A stretch of 64,000 nt of DNA, from assembly GCA_900068845.1 (NCBI GenBank), contig CEFQ01000003.1, forward strand, positions 1-64,000. Direction: 5' to 3'. The notes below the pieces were generated by a model that saw nothing but the letters and a program-made list of their open reading frames with translations, made no database searches and was not told the DNA's origin. Position numbers and translations under genes: made by a program. Positions 1-13,183 of this stretch are shown here, in pieces; positions within the stretch are counted from its first letter, which is position 1, and each line of letters begins with the position of its first letter. Source of the stretch: Enterobacter ludwigii (GTDB lineage Bacteria > Pseudomonadota > Gammaproteobacteria > Enterobacterales > Enterobacteriaceae).

Positions 1-82
1 TTTTTTCAGCGTTTTCATCCGGCGGGATGAATTTCTTCACTCCCTGCTGAGCCGTCTGCGTTGCCGCATTGCCGTCTCAGTG
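1..82 (-). other. 5' leader of an rRNA operon (partial)
   Basis: These bases lie downstream of the P1 start on the minus strand and contain no ORF. By position they are the beginning of the precursor rRNA leader. P2, boxA and the 16S gene itself would lie beyond the left edge, so the operon is inferred from the promoter only. Confidence 0.6.
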
Positions 83-165
83 GTGGCGCATTATAGGGAG
101 TTATTCGGAGCTGACAAGGGTTTATTGCAAATAAATAATCGTTCGGCCTAAATTTCACCACAACG
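83..165 (-). promoter_or_regulatory. rRNA operon P1 promoter with UP element
   Basis: Read on the minus strand there is a -35 box TTGTCA (112-117), a 16-base spacer and a perfect -10 box TATAAT (90-95), followed by the GC-rich discriminator GCGCCACCACTG. This arrangement, including the 16-base spacer, matches E. coli rrn P1 promoters almost base for base. The stretch at 118-160 is A/T-rich and sits where the UP element binds the RNA polymerase alpha subunits. Transcription should start near 83 and run off the left edge into a 16S rRNA gene, as in E. coli where hemG precedes rrsA. Growth-rate and ppGpp control is expected from the family. Confidence 0.9.
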
Positions 166-172
166 CTGTATT

Positions 173-709
173 TCACAACGATTTGCCTGGTAACTGCGCA
201 AAATCCTGAGCAAAAAGCACCACTTTATTCCAGTCAGTGTATTCCACTTCTTTCGATGTATCGGTTTCGCCGCCAGTCATTCGCATAATGAACTGAATCA
301 TGACGCGATCGAACCAGCGATAACGAGGATAACGCAGCGCACCGGCGAAAACCGCACAGCAATCTGGTTGCCAGGGTGATTGCTCCAGAAACTTGCGTGT
401 ATATGCATTGGTTTCTGGTGTGCACTTATCCGCTTTACGCGCCGTCAGGTTAACACTAAAGAAACCACTTACGCGCTGTTGAAGCGGCGCCTTGTGCTGC
501 GTAACGAACTTCAGCAATGCTGGATGGAAATGACCGTAGCGAATTGATGCCCCAATCAGCACGCGATCATACTGCAACCAATCAACTTGTTGCGCCTCAA
601 GCAAATCGATCACGTCGCACAGCTGATGCGGCACCAACGTCTGCGCAATGCGCGCGGCAATGTCACGGGTTTGCCCATCGCGGCTGGAATACAGAATCAA
701 CGCTTTCAT
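173..709 (-). CDS. hemG: Menaquinone-dependent protoporphyrinogen IX dehydrogenase
   Basis: Oxidises protoporphyrinogen IX to protoporphyrin IX, the penultimate haem step, and passes electrons to quinones at the inner membrane. The 178-residue protein has the long-chain flavodoxin fold: an N-terminal [11 protein letters not shown] phosphate-binding loop for FMN (residues 4-14) and the HemG-specific insert around residues 110-145 rich in Arg, Tyr and Phe ([13 protein letters not shown]). Length is close to the 181 residues in E. coli. It is the last gene of a pepQ-yigZ-trkH-hemG run, 17 bases after trkH, and precedes the rRNA promoter, as in E. coli. Confidence 0.95.
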   Translation of the reverse strand: MKALILYSSRDGQTRDIAARIAQTLVPHQLCDVIDLLEAQQVDWLQYDRVLIGASIRYGHFHPALLKFVTQHKAPLQQRVSGFFSVNLTARKADKCTPETNAYTRKFLEQSPWQPDCCAVFAGALRYPRYRWFDRVMIQFIMRMTGGETDTSKEVEYTDWNKVVLFAQDFAQLPGKSL

Positions 710-726
710 TATTCAATCCTATTTTA

Positions 727-2178
727 TTATTCGCGCCAGAAGGTCGGCGTAAACAGCACCAGCAGCGTGAACACTTCAAGGCGTCCAAACAGCATGGTCA
801 AAATCAAAATCCACTTCGCCACATCATTCATTGAAGTGAAGTTATCGGCTACCACACCCAATCCGGGCCCGAGGTTATTCAGGGTCGCGGCCACGGCAGC
901 AAAAGCAGAGAAATCATCGACGCCAGTCGCGATGATGGCCAGCATACTGAGCAGGAACACCAGCGCATAGGCTGAGAAGAACCCCCACACCGCTTCAAGG
1001 ATACGTTCCGGCAGCGCGCGGTTACCTAGTTTGATGGTGTAGACAGCATTCGGGTGCACCAAACGTTTCAGTTCACGCGAGCCCTGCTTAAACAGCAACA
1101 GAATACGGATCACCTTCAAACCACCGCCAGTTGAGCCGGCCATTCCGCCGATAAAGGCCGAGCAGAGCAGCAACACCGGCAGAAACAGTGGCCAACGCGC
1201 AATGCTGTCTGTAGTGAAACCCGCCGTGGTTGCCATCGATACCACCTGGAAAAACGCCTGATTTAACGTTTGCCAGCCGCTGGCGTACACATTGTGGAAC
1301 CACAACACGATGGTACAGATCAGCACCAACGTCAGTTGTACACCAATAAACATACGGAATTCGGGATCGCGCCAATACACTTTCAGGTTGCGACCACTCA
1401 ATAAAGAGAAGTGCAGGCCGTAGTTACAACCCGAAATCAGTAGAAATACCGCAATGATGGTATTGATGGTTGGACTGTTAAAGTAGCCAATGCTGGCATC
1501 ATGGGTTGAGAACCCGCCAATCGCGATGGTTGAAAAGCTATGACCGATAGCATCGAACATCGGCATGCCCGCCAACCACAGCGCCACGGCGCACGCCACA
1601 GTGAGCAAGACGTAGATCAGCCACAGCGTTTTCGCTGTTTCCGCGATGCGCGGGCGCATCTTGTTATCTTTCAATGGTCCCGGCATTTCGGCGCGATAGA
1701 GCTGCATACCCCCGACGCCAAGAATCGGCAAAATCGCCACCGCCAACACAATGATCCCCATCCCGCCGAGCCACTGCAGCATCTGACGATAGAATAGAAT
1801 CGCTTTTGGCAACGTATCCAGCCCCACCAGCGTGGTGGCGCCAGTGGTTGTAAGACCGGAGAAGGATTCAAAGAACGCATCGGTAATTGAAAGATGTGGC
1901 TGCTCAGCAAAGATAAACGGCATCGCACCCACGCTGCCCAGCACGGTCCAGAACAGCACCACAATCAAGAAACCTTCACGCGGTTTGAGTTCACTTTTCT
2001 GCTTGCGGTTAGGCCACCACAGCAGTGAACCGATGACGATCGCCATCATAAAGGTCTGACTGAACGCGCGCCCGGCACCATCCCGGTAAATTAAGGCGAC
2101 GAGGCCCGGTAAGATCATGGTCACCGAGAACAGAATCACCAGCAGGCCCACGATGCGGGTAATGGCGCGAAAATGCAT
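727..2178 (-). CDS. trkH: Trk system potassium uptake protein TrkH
   Basis: Potassium-translocating subunit of the Trk channel, which works with the NAD(H)/ATP-binding protein TrkA in the inner membrane. The protein has 483 residues, the family length. It shows the four repeated pore segments with selectivity-filter motifs: LTTTGATT near 110, AIGGFSTH near 220, TTAGFTTD near 316 and NNLGPGLG near 437. It is hydrophobic throughout, with membrane helices flanking each pore loop. It lies 27 bases after yigZ and 17 before hemG, in the usual operon. Confidence 0.96.
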   Translation of the reverse strand: MHFRAITRIVGLLVILFSVTMILPGLVALIYRDGAGRAFSQTFMMAIVIGSLLWWPNRKQKSELKPREGFLIVVLFWTVLGSVGAMPFIFAEQPHLSITDAFFESFSGLTTTGATTLVGLDTLPKAILFYRQMLQWLGGMGIIVLAVAILPILGVGGMQLYRAEMPGPLKDNKMRPRIAETAKTLWLIYVLLTVACAVALWLAGMPMFDAIGHSFSTIAIGGFSTHDASIGYFNSPTINTIIAVFLLISGCNYGLHFSLLSGRNLKVYWRDPEFRMFIGVQLTLVLICTIVLWFHNVYASGWQTLNQAFFQVVSMATTAGFTTDSIARWPLFLPVLLLCSAFIGGMAGSTGGGLKVIRILLLFKQGSRELKRLVHPNAVYTIKLGNRALPERILEAVWGFFSAYALVFLLSMLAIIATGVDDFSAFAAVAATLNNLGPGLGVVADNFTSMNDVAKWILILTMLFGRLEVFTLLVLFTPTFWRE

Positions 2179-2205
2179 TCAGCCGTTTCCTTTAAACAGA
2201 AGCTT

Positions 2206-2823
2206 TTAGTTTGTCAGCGGGATGAGCGTCAGCGCGCCCCGGCTGTAATCAGAGAGGTTTTGGCGAAAGCCATCAATCTGCGCATGTGGCAATGCTAAAC
2301 GCAGCGCAATGCGATCCTGATAATGGCTCTCTTCTATAATGCCGTCAAAACGTTGCAGCAGGCGCTCGATATCGCTGAGTTGGGCGTAATCACAGTGCAG
2401 GGTAAAAGATTCCATCGGCACTTTACGTTGACGCGCCAGTTGCTTCAGCCCTTGTTGTACACCGCCACCATAAGCTTTTACCAATCCGCCGGTGCCAAGC
2501 ATGATGCCGCCATAATAACGCACCACCACCGCGGTAATCTCACCGACGCCGCTGCCCATCAGCTGGGCCAGCATCGGTTTACCCGCGGTGCCAGAAGGTT
2601 CGCCATCATCAGAGAAACCCAACTGCTGCGAATCATCCGGCGCACCCGCCACCCACGCCCAGCAGTGATGGCGCGCAGTGGGATGTTCTTGCTTCACCTG
2701 CTGCACAAACGCGCGCGCCGCTTCCACGCCCGCCGTGTGTGCCAGCAAAGTAATGAAGCGGCTTTTCTTAATGGTTTCCTCGCTGAGACTCACGGCCTCA
2801 GCGGGAATGTCGTAAGCATCCAT
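2206..2823 (-). CDS. yigZ: IMPACT family protein YigZ
   Basis: Protein of 205 residues in the IMPACT/YigZ family, with an N-terminal fold resembling an S5/EF-G domain and a C-terminal ferredoxin-like domain. The family signature is seen as GFSDDGEPSGTAGKP (near residues 70-84) followed by VVVRYYGGIMLGTGGLVKAY (near 100-120). The eukaryotic relative modulates eIF2-alpha kinase GCN2; the bacterial function is not settled. Its ATG shares one base with the pepQ stop (TGATG), which points to translational coupling. Confidence 0.93.
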   Translation of the reverse strand: MDAYDIPAEAVSLSEETIKKSRFITLLAHTAGVEAARAFVQQVKQEHPTARHHCWAWVAGAPDDSQQLGFSDDGEPSGTAGKPMLAQLMGSGVGEITAVVVRYYGGIMLGTGGLVKAYGGGVQQGLKQLARQRKVPMESFTLHCDYAQLSDIERLLQRFDGIIEESHYQDRIALRLALPHAQIDGFRQNLSDYSRGALTLIPLTN

Positions 2824-4154
2824 CAGGCAAGGTGCAGATCGCGCGTCATGTTTTCAATACGATTAGCGTGGATCACTACGTTATCCTCGATACGAATGCC
2901 GCCGTACGGTTTTAATGCATCGATTGCCGCCCAGTCAAAGTATTGGCTGAACTTGCCGCCGCGCAGCTTCGCCAGCAGCGAATCGATAATATAGAAGCCC
3001 GGTTCGATAGTCAGCACCATGCCAGGTTCCAGCACGCGCGTACAACGCAGGTACGGATACTGCGACGGTGCAGCGAGATGTGTGCCGTTGTCGTCTTGCA
3101 TAAAGCCCGCTACGTCGTGCACCTGCAAGCCGAGCGGATGTCCCAAGCCGTGCGGCATAAACGGGCCGGTTAAATCTTCCGCCACCAGCGTCTCTTCAGT
3201 CAGCCCTTTAACCAGCTCGAATTTAAGCAGCAGGCGCGCAATACGCTGATGCATCTGCAGATGATAATCGGTATAGCGCACGCCGGCTTTCAAGGTGGCG
3301 ATCAGCGCCAGCTCTTCCTTGTTCATCGCTGCAACCATTTCGGCATAGCGCGATTTGCTCTGCGCTGCATAGCTGCGCGTCAGGTCAGCGGCATAACCCA
3401 GATATTCCGCCCCGGCGTCAATCAGGAAGCTGTGGCGTTTAGCCGGTGGTTGATGATCCAACCTGGTGTAGTGCAGCACCGCAGCATGCTCATTGAGCGC
3501 GATAATATTGCCGTAAGGCACATCGGTATCGCGATGACCGGTTGCGGTGAGATACGCAATATTAATATCGAACTCGCTCATGCCAGAGAAGAACGCCTCT
3601 TTGGCCGCGCGATGCCCCGCCACCGCCAGCTTCTGCGCTTCACGCATACACGCCAGTTCGTACTCGGTTTTGATACTGCGATGATAATGCAGGAAATCGA
3701 TCACGCCTTGCGGGTTCACCTGCTCGCTGTTAATACCGAGCTGGGCAGCGCGAGACGGCACCGGACCGATATAGGCCACGTTTTCGCGCTGTGCAGGCAG
3801 CAACTGCGCGATCTCATCGGCACTCTTCAGGCCAATCACGTCGACATCGTTGGTCCAAAAACTATTGGGTAGCGGCTCAACGTTGTGCCAGTAATCCACT
3901 GGCGAATAGAACCACAGCTTGGGTTTATTCACGCCATCGATCCATAACCAGCAGTTTGGCACCTGCGTCACCGGTACCCACGATTTAAACTGGGGATTCA
4001 CCTTAAACGGATAGTCGTGATCGTCGAGAAAAACGGTCAGCAACTCGCCGGAATGAATCAGCATGGCATCAAGCTTAAAGCGAGCCAGCACCTGCTGCGC
4101 TCGCTGCTGCAGCGTATTGATGTGCGCGTGATACAGGGTTTTCAGTGAATCCAT
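2823..4154 (-). CDS. pepQ: Xaa-Pro dipeptidase (prolidase)
   Basis: Cleaves dipeptides with a C-terminal proline; a cytosolic binuclear metal peptidase of the M24 pita-bread fold. The five metal ligands are recognisable: two Asp in [16 protein letters not shown], His in [10 protein letters not shown], Glu in TIEPGFY and Glu in GGIRIEDN. The start at 4154 gives 443 residues, exactly the E. coli length, and has a GGAG Shine-Dalgarno about 8 bases upstream. The reading frame stays open further upstream but without homology. It diverges from fadB and is the first gene of the pepQ-yigZ-trkH-hemG run. Confidence 0.96.
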   Translation of the reverse strand: MDSLKTLYHAHINTLQQRAQQVLARFKLDAMLIHSGELLTVFLDDHDYPFKVNPQFKSWVPVTQVPNCWLWIDGVNKPKLWFYSPVDYWHNVEPLPNSFWTNDVDVIGLKSADEIAQLLPAQRENVAYIGPVPSRAAQLGINSEQVNPQGVIDFLHYHRSIKTEYELACMREAQKLAVAGHRAAKEAFFSGMSEFDINIAYLTATGHRDTDVPYGNIIALNEHAAVLHYTRLDHQPPAKRHSFLIDAGAEYLGYAADLTRSYAAQSKSRYAEMVAAMNKEELALIATLKAGVRYTDYHLQMHQRIARLLLKFELVKGLTEETLVAEDLTGPFMPHGLGHPLGLQVHDVAGFMQDDNGTHLAAPSQYPYLRCTRVLEPGMVLTIEPGFYIIDSLLAKLRGGKFSQYFDWAAIDALKPYGGIRIEDNVVIHANRIENMTRDLHLA

Positions 4155-4296
4155 GGACTTGTCTCCAATGTCGCGAAAGTGGCCGCAGTGTAGCACAGCC
4201 GTGTTAGCGATGCCGTGCTGCGCGCGCTGTGATCGCCGTATCAAATAATCAAACTCTCGTTTGCAAAAAATTAACATCACACTCACACTCCAAACC

Positions 4297-4313
4297 ATCT
4301 GGTATGACCAGAT
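4297..4313. promoter_or_regulatory. FadR operator upstream of fadBA
   Basis: The 17-base palindrome ATCTGGTATGACCAGAT differs by a single base from the FadR site I recall at E. coli fadB. FadR represses beta-oxidation genes until long-chain acyl-CoA releases it. The site lies 28 bases before the fadB start codon, in the divergent pepQ-fadB interval, a position suited to blocking the fadB promoter. Confidence 0.85.
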
Positions 4314-4340
4314 CAACTTTCGCGGTTTCAGGAGATGAAC

Positions 4341-7698
<3,358 letters not shown>

Positions 7699-7726
7699 TA
7701 CGTTAACAACTTTAAGTGTTCCCGCC

Positions 7727-7794
7727 GGTCGCCATGAATGGCGACCCTACGTATATTGAGCGCGGTTTTTGTAGGGTGCGCATTCATGCGCACC
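7727..7794. repeat. Double-hairpin intergenic repeat, family A, copy 1
   Basis: Two perfect 9-base-arm palindromes, GGTCGCCAT-GA-ATGGCGACC (7727-7746) and GGTGCGCAT-TC-ATGCGCACC (7775-7794), face each other across a spacer whose ends, CCTAC and GTAGG, are also complementary. A second copy with the same plan lies at 37439-37503. The element sits in the fadA/fre convergent gap, where no ordinary terminator is visible, so it may act as a 3' end or mRNA stabiliser in the manner of REP elements. That role is inference. Confidence 0.75.
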
Positions 7795-7830
7795 TGCATA
7801 CATACGCAATTTATCTCGAACACTTGACCA

Positions 7831-8532
7831 TCAAATAAACGCAAACGCATCGCCGTACATATGCGCTTCCAGCGCACCACGCTCGACACAGAAGCGCTCA
7901 CGCGCAATCTTCGCCATCTCAAAACGACCGGCAATGTAGATATCGTGCTCGCTCAGTGACGCGAAATCCTGCATCACCGCCGTCAGCACTGTGCCGCTGC
8001 GTCCGGTCCAGTCATCCGCCGGCTGTTCCACCACCGGAATCACTTTCAGGTTTGGATGCTTCACGGCCAGCGCATTCAACTCGTCCAGATCATACAGATG
8101 CATCAATTCACGGCCGCCCCAGTAAATTGCAATCTCGCGATCGGGTTTCTGTGCCAGCGCGGTCAACAGAATAGAACGCGCGTAGGAGAATCCGGTGCCG
8201 CCCGCAATCAGAATGATAGGACGATCGCTCTCTTCGCGCAGCCAGGCATCACCATGCGGCATATCAACCGTAATCTGGCGATCGTTCTTGATGCGATCCA
8301 TCACGGCCATTGCATAGAGATTGAGATCCGATGCGCCGATGTGCAGTTCAATGATGTCCTGTTCCATCGGCGTGGACGCCAGTGAGAAGGGACGCTTGTC
8401 GCGTTCATCCATCACCACCATCAAATACTGTCCTGCGCGGAAGTTAAAATCCGCAGCCGGAATTAAACGGACGCGATAAACCGTATCCGTAATTGCTTCA
8501 ACCGAAGTCACTTTGCAGCTTAACGTTGTCAT
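7831..8532 (-). CDS. fre: NAD(P)H-flavin reductase
   Basis: Reduces free flavins with NAD(P)H; the reduced flavin can feed ferric iron reduction and other redox partners. The protein has 233 residues, as in E. coli. The flavin-binding RPFSLASTP motif is near residues 46-54, the nucleotide loop [12 protein letters not shown] near 107-118, and a typical ferredoxin reductase C-terminal domain follows. It lies 39 bases after ubiD on the same strand, the E. coli order, and converges with fadA. Confidence 0.95.
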   Translation of the reverse strand: MTTLSCKVTSVEAITDTVYRVRLIPAADFNFRAGQYLMVVMDERDKRPFSLASTPMEQDIIELHIGASDLNLYAMAVMDRIKNDRQITVDMPHGDAWLREESDRPIILIAGGTGFSYARSILLTALAQKPDREIAIYWGGRELMHLYDLDELNALAVKHPNLKVIPVVEQPADDWTGRSGTVLTAVMQDFASLSEHDIYIAGRFEMAKIARERFCVERGALEAHMYGDAFAFI

Positions 8533-8571
8533 GCGTTCCCTTTTTCTTCGGGTCTAATTGGTCTGCCGCCT

Positions 8572-10056
8572 TTAGCGCTGCGGCGGCTCGGCAAAGATAG
8601 CTAACTCATCCCAAATGGCGTCAATGCGCGCAGTCACCGCCGGATCTTTAACAATCGGCGTGCCCCACTCGCGCGTGGTTTCGCCTGGCCACTTATTAGT
8701 GGCATCAAGTCCCATCTTCGAACCTAAGCCAGAAACCGGCGAGGCGAAGTCGAGATAATCGATTGGCGTGTTCTCAACCAGCACCGTATCGCGCGCCGGA
8801 TCCATGCGCGTGGTAATCGCCCAAATCACATCATTCCAGTCGCGCGCGTTGACGTCGTCATCGCACACAATCACAAACTTGGTGTACATGAACTGGCGCA
8901 GGAATGACCACACGCCGAACATCACGCGCTTGGCATGGCCGGCATACTGTTTCTTGATCGTGACGACCGCCAGGCGATAGGAGCAGCCTTCGGGCGGCAG
9001 ATAGAAATCGACAATCTCCGGGAACTGCTTGATCAAAATCGGCACCAGCACTTCATTCAGCGCTACGCCCAACACCGCCGGTTCATCCGGTGGACGTCCG
9101 GTGTAGGTTGAATGATAAATCGGATTGCGACGTTGCGTTACGTGCGTCACGGTAAACACCGGGAAGCTGTCTACTTCATTGTAGTAGCCTGTGTGGTCGC
9201 CGTACGGACCTTCCGGCGCCAAATCACCTGGCTCAATGTAACCTTCCAGCACGATTTCCGCGCTGGCGGGTACTTCGAGTTCATTCGAAACGCACTTCAC
9301 TACTTCAGTTTTGTTGCCGCGTAGCAAACCGGCAAAGGCGTATTCGGACAGCGTATCTGGCACCGGCGTCACCGCGCCGAGAATGGTGGCAGGATCGGCA
9401 CCGAGCGCCACCGATACCGGGAAACGTTCGCCCGGATGTGCCTTGCACCACTCCTGGAAATCAAGTGCGCCGCCGCGATGCGACAGCCAACGCATAATCA
9501 CGCGGTTTTTGCCGATCACCTGCTGGCGATAGATCCCAAGGTTTTGCCGCTCTTTATGCGGGCCGCGTGTGACGGTTAATCCCCACGTAATCAGCGGCGC
9601 AGCATCGCCCGGCCAGCATTTCATCACCGGGATGCGTGACAGGTCGACCTCATCACCGCTGAAAATCTCTTCCTGGCATGGTGCATTGCGCAGACGCTTG
9701 GTGGGCATGTTCAGCACTTGCTTGAACTGCGGCATTTTATCGAACAGATCGCGGAAGCCTTTCGGCGGTTCCGGCTCCTTCAGGAACGCCAGCAGCTTAC
9801 CGACTTCACGCAGCGCACTGACCTCTTCCTGGCCCATGCCCATCGCCACGCGCTTCGGTGTGCCAAACAGATTACACAGCACCGGCATGTCGTACCCTTT
9901 CGGGTTTTCGAACAGTAGCGCTGGGCCGCCGGCACGCAGCGTGCGATCGGCAATTTCCGTCATTTCTAACTCAGGATCAATCTCCTGAGTGATGCGCTTT
10001 AACTCGCCACGCTGTTCCAGCAACGCGAGGAAGTCTCGTAAATCCTGATATTTCAT
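8572..10056 (-). CDS. ubiD: 3-octaprenyl-4-hydroxybenzoate decarboxylase
   Basis: Decarboxylates 3-polyprenyl-4-hydroxybenzoate in ubiquinone synthesis using the prenylated FMN made by UbiX. It has 494 residues (E. coli 497). Conserved UbiD stretches are visible: [13 protein letters not shown] near 63, [15 protein letters not shown] near 172 and the acidic catalytic segment [13 protein letters not shown] near 282. A perfect TATAAT on the minus strand (10090-10095) lies 35 bases before the start, with only a weak -35 box. Confidence 0.95.
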   Translation of the reverse strand: MKYQDLRDFLALLEQRGELKRITQEIDPELEMTEIADRTLRAGGPALLFENPKGYDMPVLCNLFGTPKRVAMGMGQEEVSALREVGKLLAFLKEPEPPKGFRDLFDKMPQFKQVLNMPTKRLRNAPCQEEIFSGDEVDLSRIPVMKCWPGDAAPLITWGLTVTRGPHKERQNLGIYRQQVIGKNRVIMRWLSHRGGALDFQEWCKAHPGERFPVSVALGADPATILGAVTPVPDTLSEYAFAGLLRGNKTEVVKCVSNELEVPASAEIVLEGYIEPGDLAPEGPYGDHTGYYNEVDSFPVFTVTHVTQRRNPIYHSTYTGRPPDEPAVLGVALNEVLVPILIKQFPEIVDFYLPPEGCSYRLAVVTIKKQYAGHAKRVMFGVWSFLRQFMYTKFVIVCDDDVNARDWNDVIWAITTRMDPARDTVLVENTPIDYLDFASPVSGLGSKMGLDATNKWPGETTREWGTPIVKDPAVTARIDAIWDELAIFAEPPQR

Positions 10057-10129
10057 GCGGCTTTAGCTTTCCGGCCAGAGTGAAGCGCTATTATAGGGGC
10101 GTTTTACGCTGACATGTTGAGGTTTTGCG

Positions 10130-10861
10130 TCAGGCTGGCTGACATGAAAATGGCACCAGCGACTGAATCGCCAGTACATCGTGATAAGCAGCAATCGGCT
10201 CGCCGTGGCGGAACACTTTGAAATCTTCGCCGCGCGCGCTGTAATAGCGCAGGCGGTTCTCGCTCACGTGCAGGAAGCTGGCTTCGCGCAGTGCAATCAC
10301 CGACTCATGAGGATTAACAGCACAGAACTCGGCCAGACGTTCATCGCGCGTTTCGCCCATATGGCCGCTGACGTGCGCATCAAGATAGTGCGGGTTGATC
10401 TGCACCGGGAACAAGCCAAGCGCAGGCAACACCACGCTGCTGCGTACTGGCATGTCATTGGTGGTGCGGATGGAAGGCGTTGCCACATTGCAACCGGCGC
10501 TCCAGCCAACATACGGCACATCACGCTCGCGTACCGCGCGTTGGATGGCGACGATCAGGCCGTGCTCATGCAGCATTTGATTGAGGAACCAGGTATTTCC
10601 TCCGCTCACCAGAATCAGTTCGGCTTGATCAATCGCCGCAACGGGCGATGCGAACTCGTGCACGGTGCGCACTTCAATGCCTAGCGACGCGGATAAATCC
10701 TGTGCACGCTGCGCATGATCGCCACGAATAATCGCATAGGGCACCAGCACAGCCGAGGTGATGCCGCGCTGAGCGATCATCGCGTGCAGCTGCGGGTGGG
10801 CGTAACTTAATAGCGGCGCATCGTCAGCCACTTTGCCGTTACTCAACAGGAACAGTTCCAT
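10130..10861 (-). CDS. pepE: Alpha-aspartyl dipeptidase (peptidase E)
   Basis: Serine peptidase of family S51 that hydrolyses dipeptides with N-terminal aspartate. It has 243 residues (about 229 in enteric homologues). The nucleophile elbow GWSAGCNVA places Ser121, and INPHYLDAH places the catalytic His at 158, matching the Salmonella Ser120/His157 pair. In E. coli, ubiD and rfaH are adjacent, so this gene is an insertion at that junction. It is divergent from rfaH and its stop lies 73 bases from the ubiD start. The carboxyl extension PFSCQPA has no obvious role. Confidence 0.88.
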   Translation of the reverse strand: MELFLLSNGKVADDAPLLSYAHPQLHAMIAQRGITSAVLVPYAIIRGDHAQRAQDLSASLGIEVRTVHEFASPVAAIDQAELILVSGGNTWFLNQMLHEHGLIVAIQRAVRERDVPYVGWSAGCNVATPSIRTTNDMPVRSSVVLPALGLFPVQINPHYLDAHVSGHMGETRDERLAEFCAVNPHESVIALREASFLHVSENRLRYYSARGEDFKVFRHGEPIAAYHDVLAIQSLVPFSCQPA

Positions 10862-11070
10862 CAGCCACTCCTTTTCAATCGAAAGATGGGGATGGAGTCT
10901 GATACAGATAGTCGTCAGCCGTCAATTTTCTTGCAAGAAAGCGTTAAGAAGCCGCATCAATCGGAAAAATCGTAGTGAAATTGTTTTCAACACCCTGTTT
11001 CCCATTGCCGATGCGCTATAACTCTGACAACTGATTTGATATTCTTAGCGTCCATTATTTGGGAGCGGTT

Positions 11071-11559
11071 ATGGAATCCTGGTACTTACTCTATTGCAAA
11101 CGTGGACAACTATTGCGCGCGAAAGAGCATCTTGAGCGGCAAGAGGTGAATTGCCTCAGCCCAATGATCGCTTTGGAGAAGATTGTGCGCGGTAAACGCA
11201 CCACCGTGAGTGAGCCGCTGTTCCCTAATTATCTGTTTATCGAGTTCGATCCCGAAGCGATTCACACCACCACCATCAGCAGCACGCGCGGCGTCAGCCA
11301 CTTCGTGCGTTTTGGCACTATGCCGGCCACCGTTTCGCATGATGTGATCGAAGCCCTGCAAACCGACGCGCCGCAGATCGTTCTCGATCCGGAAACCCCG
11401 CAGAGCGGTGATGAAGTGATCATCACCGATGGCACCTTCGAAGGGCTCCGCGCGATTTTTGCCGAGCCAGATGGTGAAACGCGCTCCGTTCTGCTGCTCA
11501 ACATGCTGAACAAACAGGTGATGCGTAGCGTCGATAACAAGCAGTTCCGTAAACTCTAA
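11071..11559 (+). CDS. rfaH: Transcription antitermination protein RfaH
   Basis: NusG paralogue recruited to RNA polymerase at ops elements to suppress pausing and termination in long operons such as LPS core and capsule genes; its KOW domain refolds to bind ribosomal S10. It has 162 residues with the start at 11071 (GGGAG five bases upstream), equal to E. coli. The N-terminal NGN domain begins [10 protein letters not shown] and the C-terminal domain ends in FRKL. An upstream in-frame alternative start at 11059 lacks support. Its last four bases overlap the convergent tatD end. Confidence 0.95.
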   Translation: MESWYLLYCKRGQLLRAKEHLERQEVNCLSPMIALEKIVRGKRTTVSEPLFPNYLFIEFDPEAIHTTTISSTRGVSHFVRFGTMPATVSHDVIEALQTDAPQIVLDPETPQSGDEVIITDGTFEGLRAIFAEPDGETRSVLLLNMLNKQVMRSVDNKQFRKL

Positions 11560-12338
11560 GCCAGTTTAAACAGCTGACGCGCATTAAGATTGACCTGCGC
11601 ACCCAGCGCTTCTGCCTCTTCACCACGCCAGTTCGCCACTTGCTGCACAATATGCGGCAGGAAGCACGGCTCATTGCGGCGCGAAGTGGGACGCGGGTGC
11701 ATATCGCGCGGCAGTAAATATGGCGCATCGGTTTCCAGTAACAGGCGCTCAGCGGGAATCAGCGGCAGCAATTCACGCAGTTCCATACCGCGACGTTCGT
11801 CGCACACCCAACCGGTAATCCCCACCGATAATCCCAGCGCCAGACACGCTTGCAGCTCCTCACGCGTACCGGTAAAGCAATGCACCACCGCACCAACAAG
11901 TTTTGGCAGCCACGGCTTCAGTACTGCCACAAAACGATCGTGCGCTTCACGACAATGCAGAAATACCGGCAGTTGCAACTCTGCGGCCAACGCGAGCTGC
12001 GCATCAAAAGCATATTCCTGCTGATCGTGGGCAGAGAGATTGCGATTGAAATCCAGGCCGCATTCGCCAATCGCCACCACTTGCTCGCTTTCCGCCAGAC
12101 GGCGTAACGTATTCGCCGTTTCCGCCGACCATTCACTGGCATGGTGCGGATGGACGCCCGCCGTCGACCAGCAAAAGCCGGCATGTAATGCCGCCAGCTG
12201 ACGCGCCTGCTGGCTTTCCAGCGCGTTGGTGCCGGTAATTAACAGGCCGGTGACGCCTGCTTCGCGCGCACGTTTCACAACCTGCTCGCGATCTTTTGCG
12301 AATTGCGTGCTGGTCAGGTTTACACCGATATCAAACAT
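11556..12338 (-). CDS. tatD: TatD family 3'-5' DNA/RNA exonuclease
   Basis: Metal-dependent nuclease of the TatD family with a TIM-barrel fold, 260 residues as in E. coli. Visible motifs are [10 protein letters not shown] (near 61), [11 protein letters not shown] (near 91), FLHCREAHD (near 127) and [11 protein letters not shown] (near 200). As in E. coli TatD, the first HxH metal pair of the family is replaced by DIGVNL at the N terminus. A Rho-independent terminator separates it from tatC, so it may be transcribed apart from tatABC. It has its own GGGGAG ribosome site. Confidence 0.94.
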   Translation of the reverse strand: MFDIGVNLTSTQFAKDREQVVKRAREAGVTGLLITGTNALESQQARQLAALHAGFCWSTAGVHPHHASEWSAETANTLRRLAESEQVVAIGECGLDFNRNLSAHDQQEYAFDAQLALAAELQLPVFLHCREAHDRFVAVLKPWLPKLVGAVVHCFTGTREELQACLALGLSVGITGWVCDERRGMELRELLPLIPAERLLLETDAPYLLPRDMHPRPTSRRNEPCFLPHIVQQVANWRGEEAEALGAQVNLNARQLFKLA

Positions 12339-12352
12339 GTTTTCTCCCCAAT

Positions 12353-12377
12353 AAAAAACCGCCCAACGGGGCGGTTT
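12353..12377 (-). terminator. Rho-independent terminator after tatC
   Basis: On the minus strand AAACCGCCC, a four-base loop and GGGCGGTTT form a perfect nine-base stem (12356-12377) running into a T tract (12358-12353). It lies 46 bases beyond the tatC stop and just ahead of the tatD ribosome site. Confidence 0.85.
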
Positions 12378-12422
12378 AGATTCATCTTCCCGCGCGCTGC
12401 GGGATGCCCTGCATTAAGGACA

Positions 12423-13181
12423 TCAGGATTCGGTGTTCTGTTCCTCATCCGAAGACTGACGTCCTTTACCCACATAGTAGCGGGAGAAGAATACGCCGAC
12501 TTCAAATAGGCAGTACATCGGAATAGCGAGCAAAGTTTGCGAGAAAACATCCGGCGGTGTGAGCAACATCCCAACTACGAACGCGCCAACCAGCATATAA
12601 GGCCGTTTCTTGCGCAGATCTTCCGGCGAGGTGATGCCCGTCCAGCACAGCAGCACAATCGCAATCGGCACCTCAAACGCCACACCAAATGCCATGAAAA
12701 TCGTCATGACGAAGTCAAGATAGTTGGTGATATCGGTGGCGATGGTCACGCCCTGCGGCGCAGTTTTAGCGAAGAAGCCAAACGCCAGCGGGAACACGAT
12801 AAAGTAAGCAAAGGCCACGCCGACATAAAACAGCAACGTACTGGAAAACAATAACGGCATCACCAGTTTACGCTCGTGGCGATACAACGCTGGCGCGACA
12901 AACGCCCACACCTGATACAAAATCACCGGCACGGCAAGAAATACCGAAACAATAATGGTGAGTTTGATAGGCGTGAAGAAGGGAGATGCAACGTCGGTGG
13001 CGATCATGCTCGCCCCGGCCGGCATCTGGCTGATCAACGGTGATGCAACCAAATGGTAAATATCATTCGCGAAGTAGACCAGACACAGAAAGATGACTAA
13101 AACAGCGATGATGCAATGCAACAAACGCTTGCGCAGCTCAATCAAATGGCTAATGAGCGGTTGGGTATCTTCAACGGCCAT
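12423..13181 (-). CDS. tatC: Sec-independent protein translocase subunit TatC
   Basis: Polytopic inner-membrane receptor for twin-arginine signal peptides; binds TatB and recruits TatA oligomers. It has 252 residues (E. coli 258) with six predicted membrane helices. The cytoplasmic N terminus [10 protein letters not shown] (residues 12-21) and the loop [13 protein letters not shown] (near 93-105) are the signal-peptide contact elements known from the family. It starts two bases after the tatB stop. Confidence 0.96.
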   Translation of the reverse strand: MAVEDTQPLISHLIELRKRLLHCIIAVLVIFLCLVYFANDIYHLVASPLISQMPAGASMIATDVASPFFTPIKLTIIVSVFLAVPVILYQVWAFVAPALYRHERKLVMPLLFSSTLLFYVGVAFAYFIVFPLAFGFFAKTAPQGVTIATDITNYLDFVMTIFMAFGVAFEVPIAIVLLCWTGITSPEDLRKKRPYMLVGAFVVGMLLTPPDVFSQTLLAIPMYCLFEVGVFFSRYYVGKGRQSSDEEQNTES

Positions 13182-13183
13182 GT

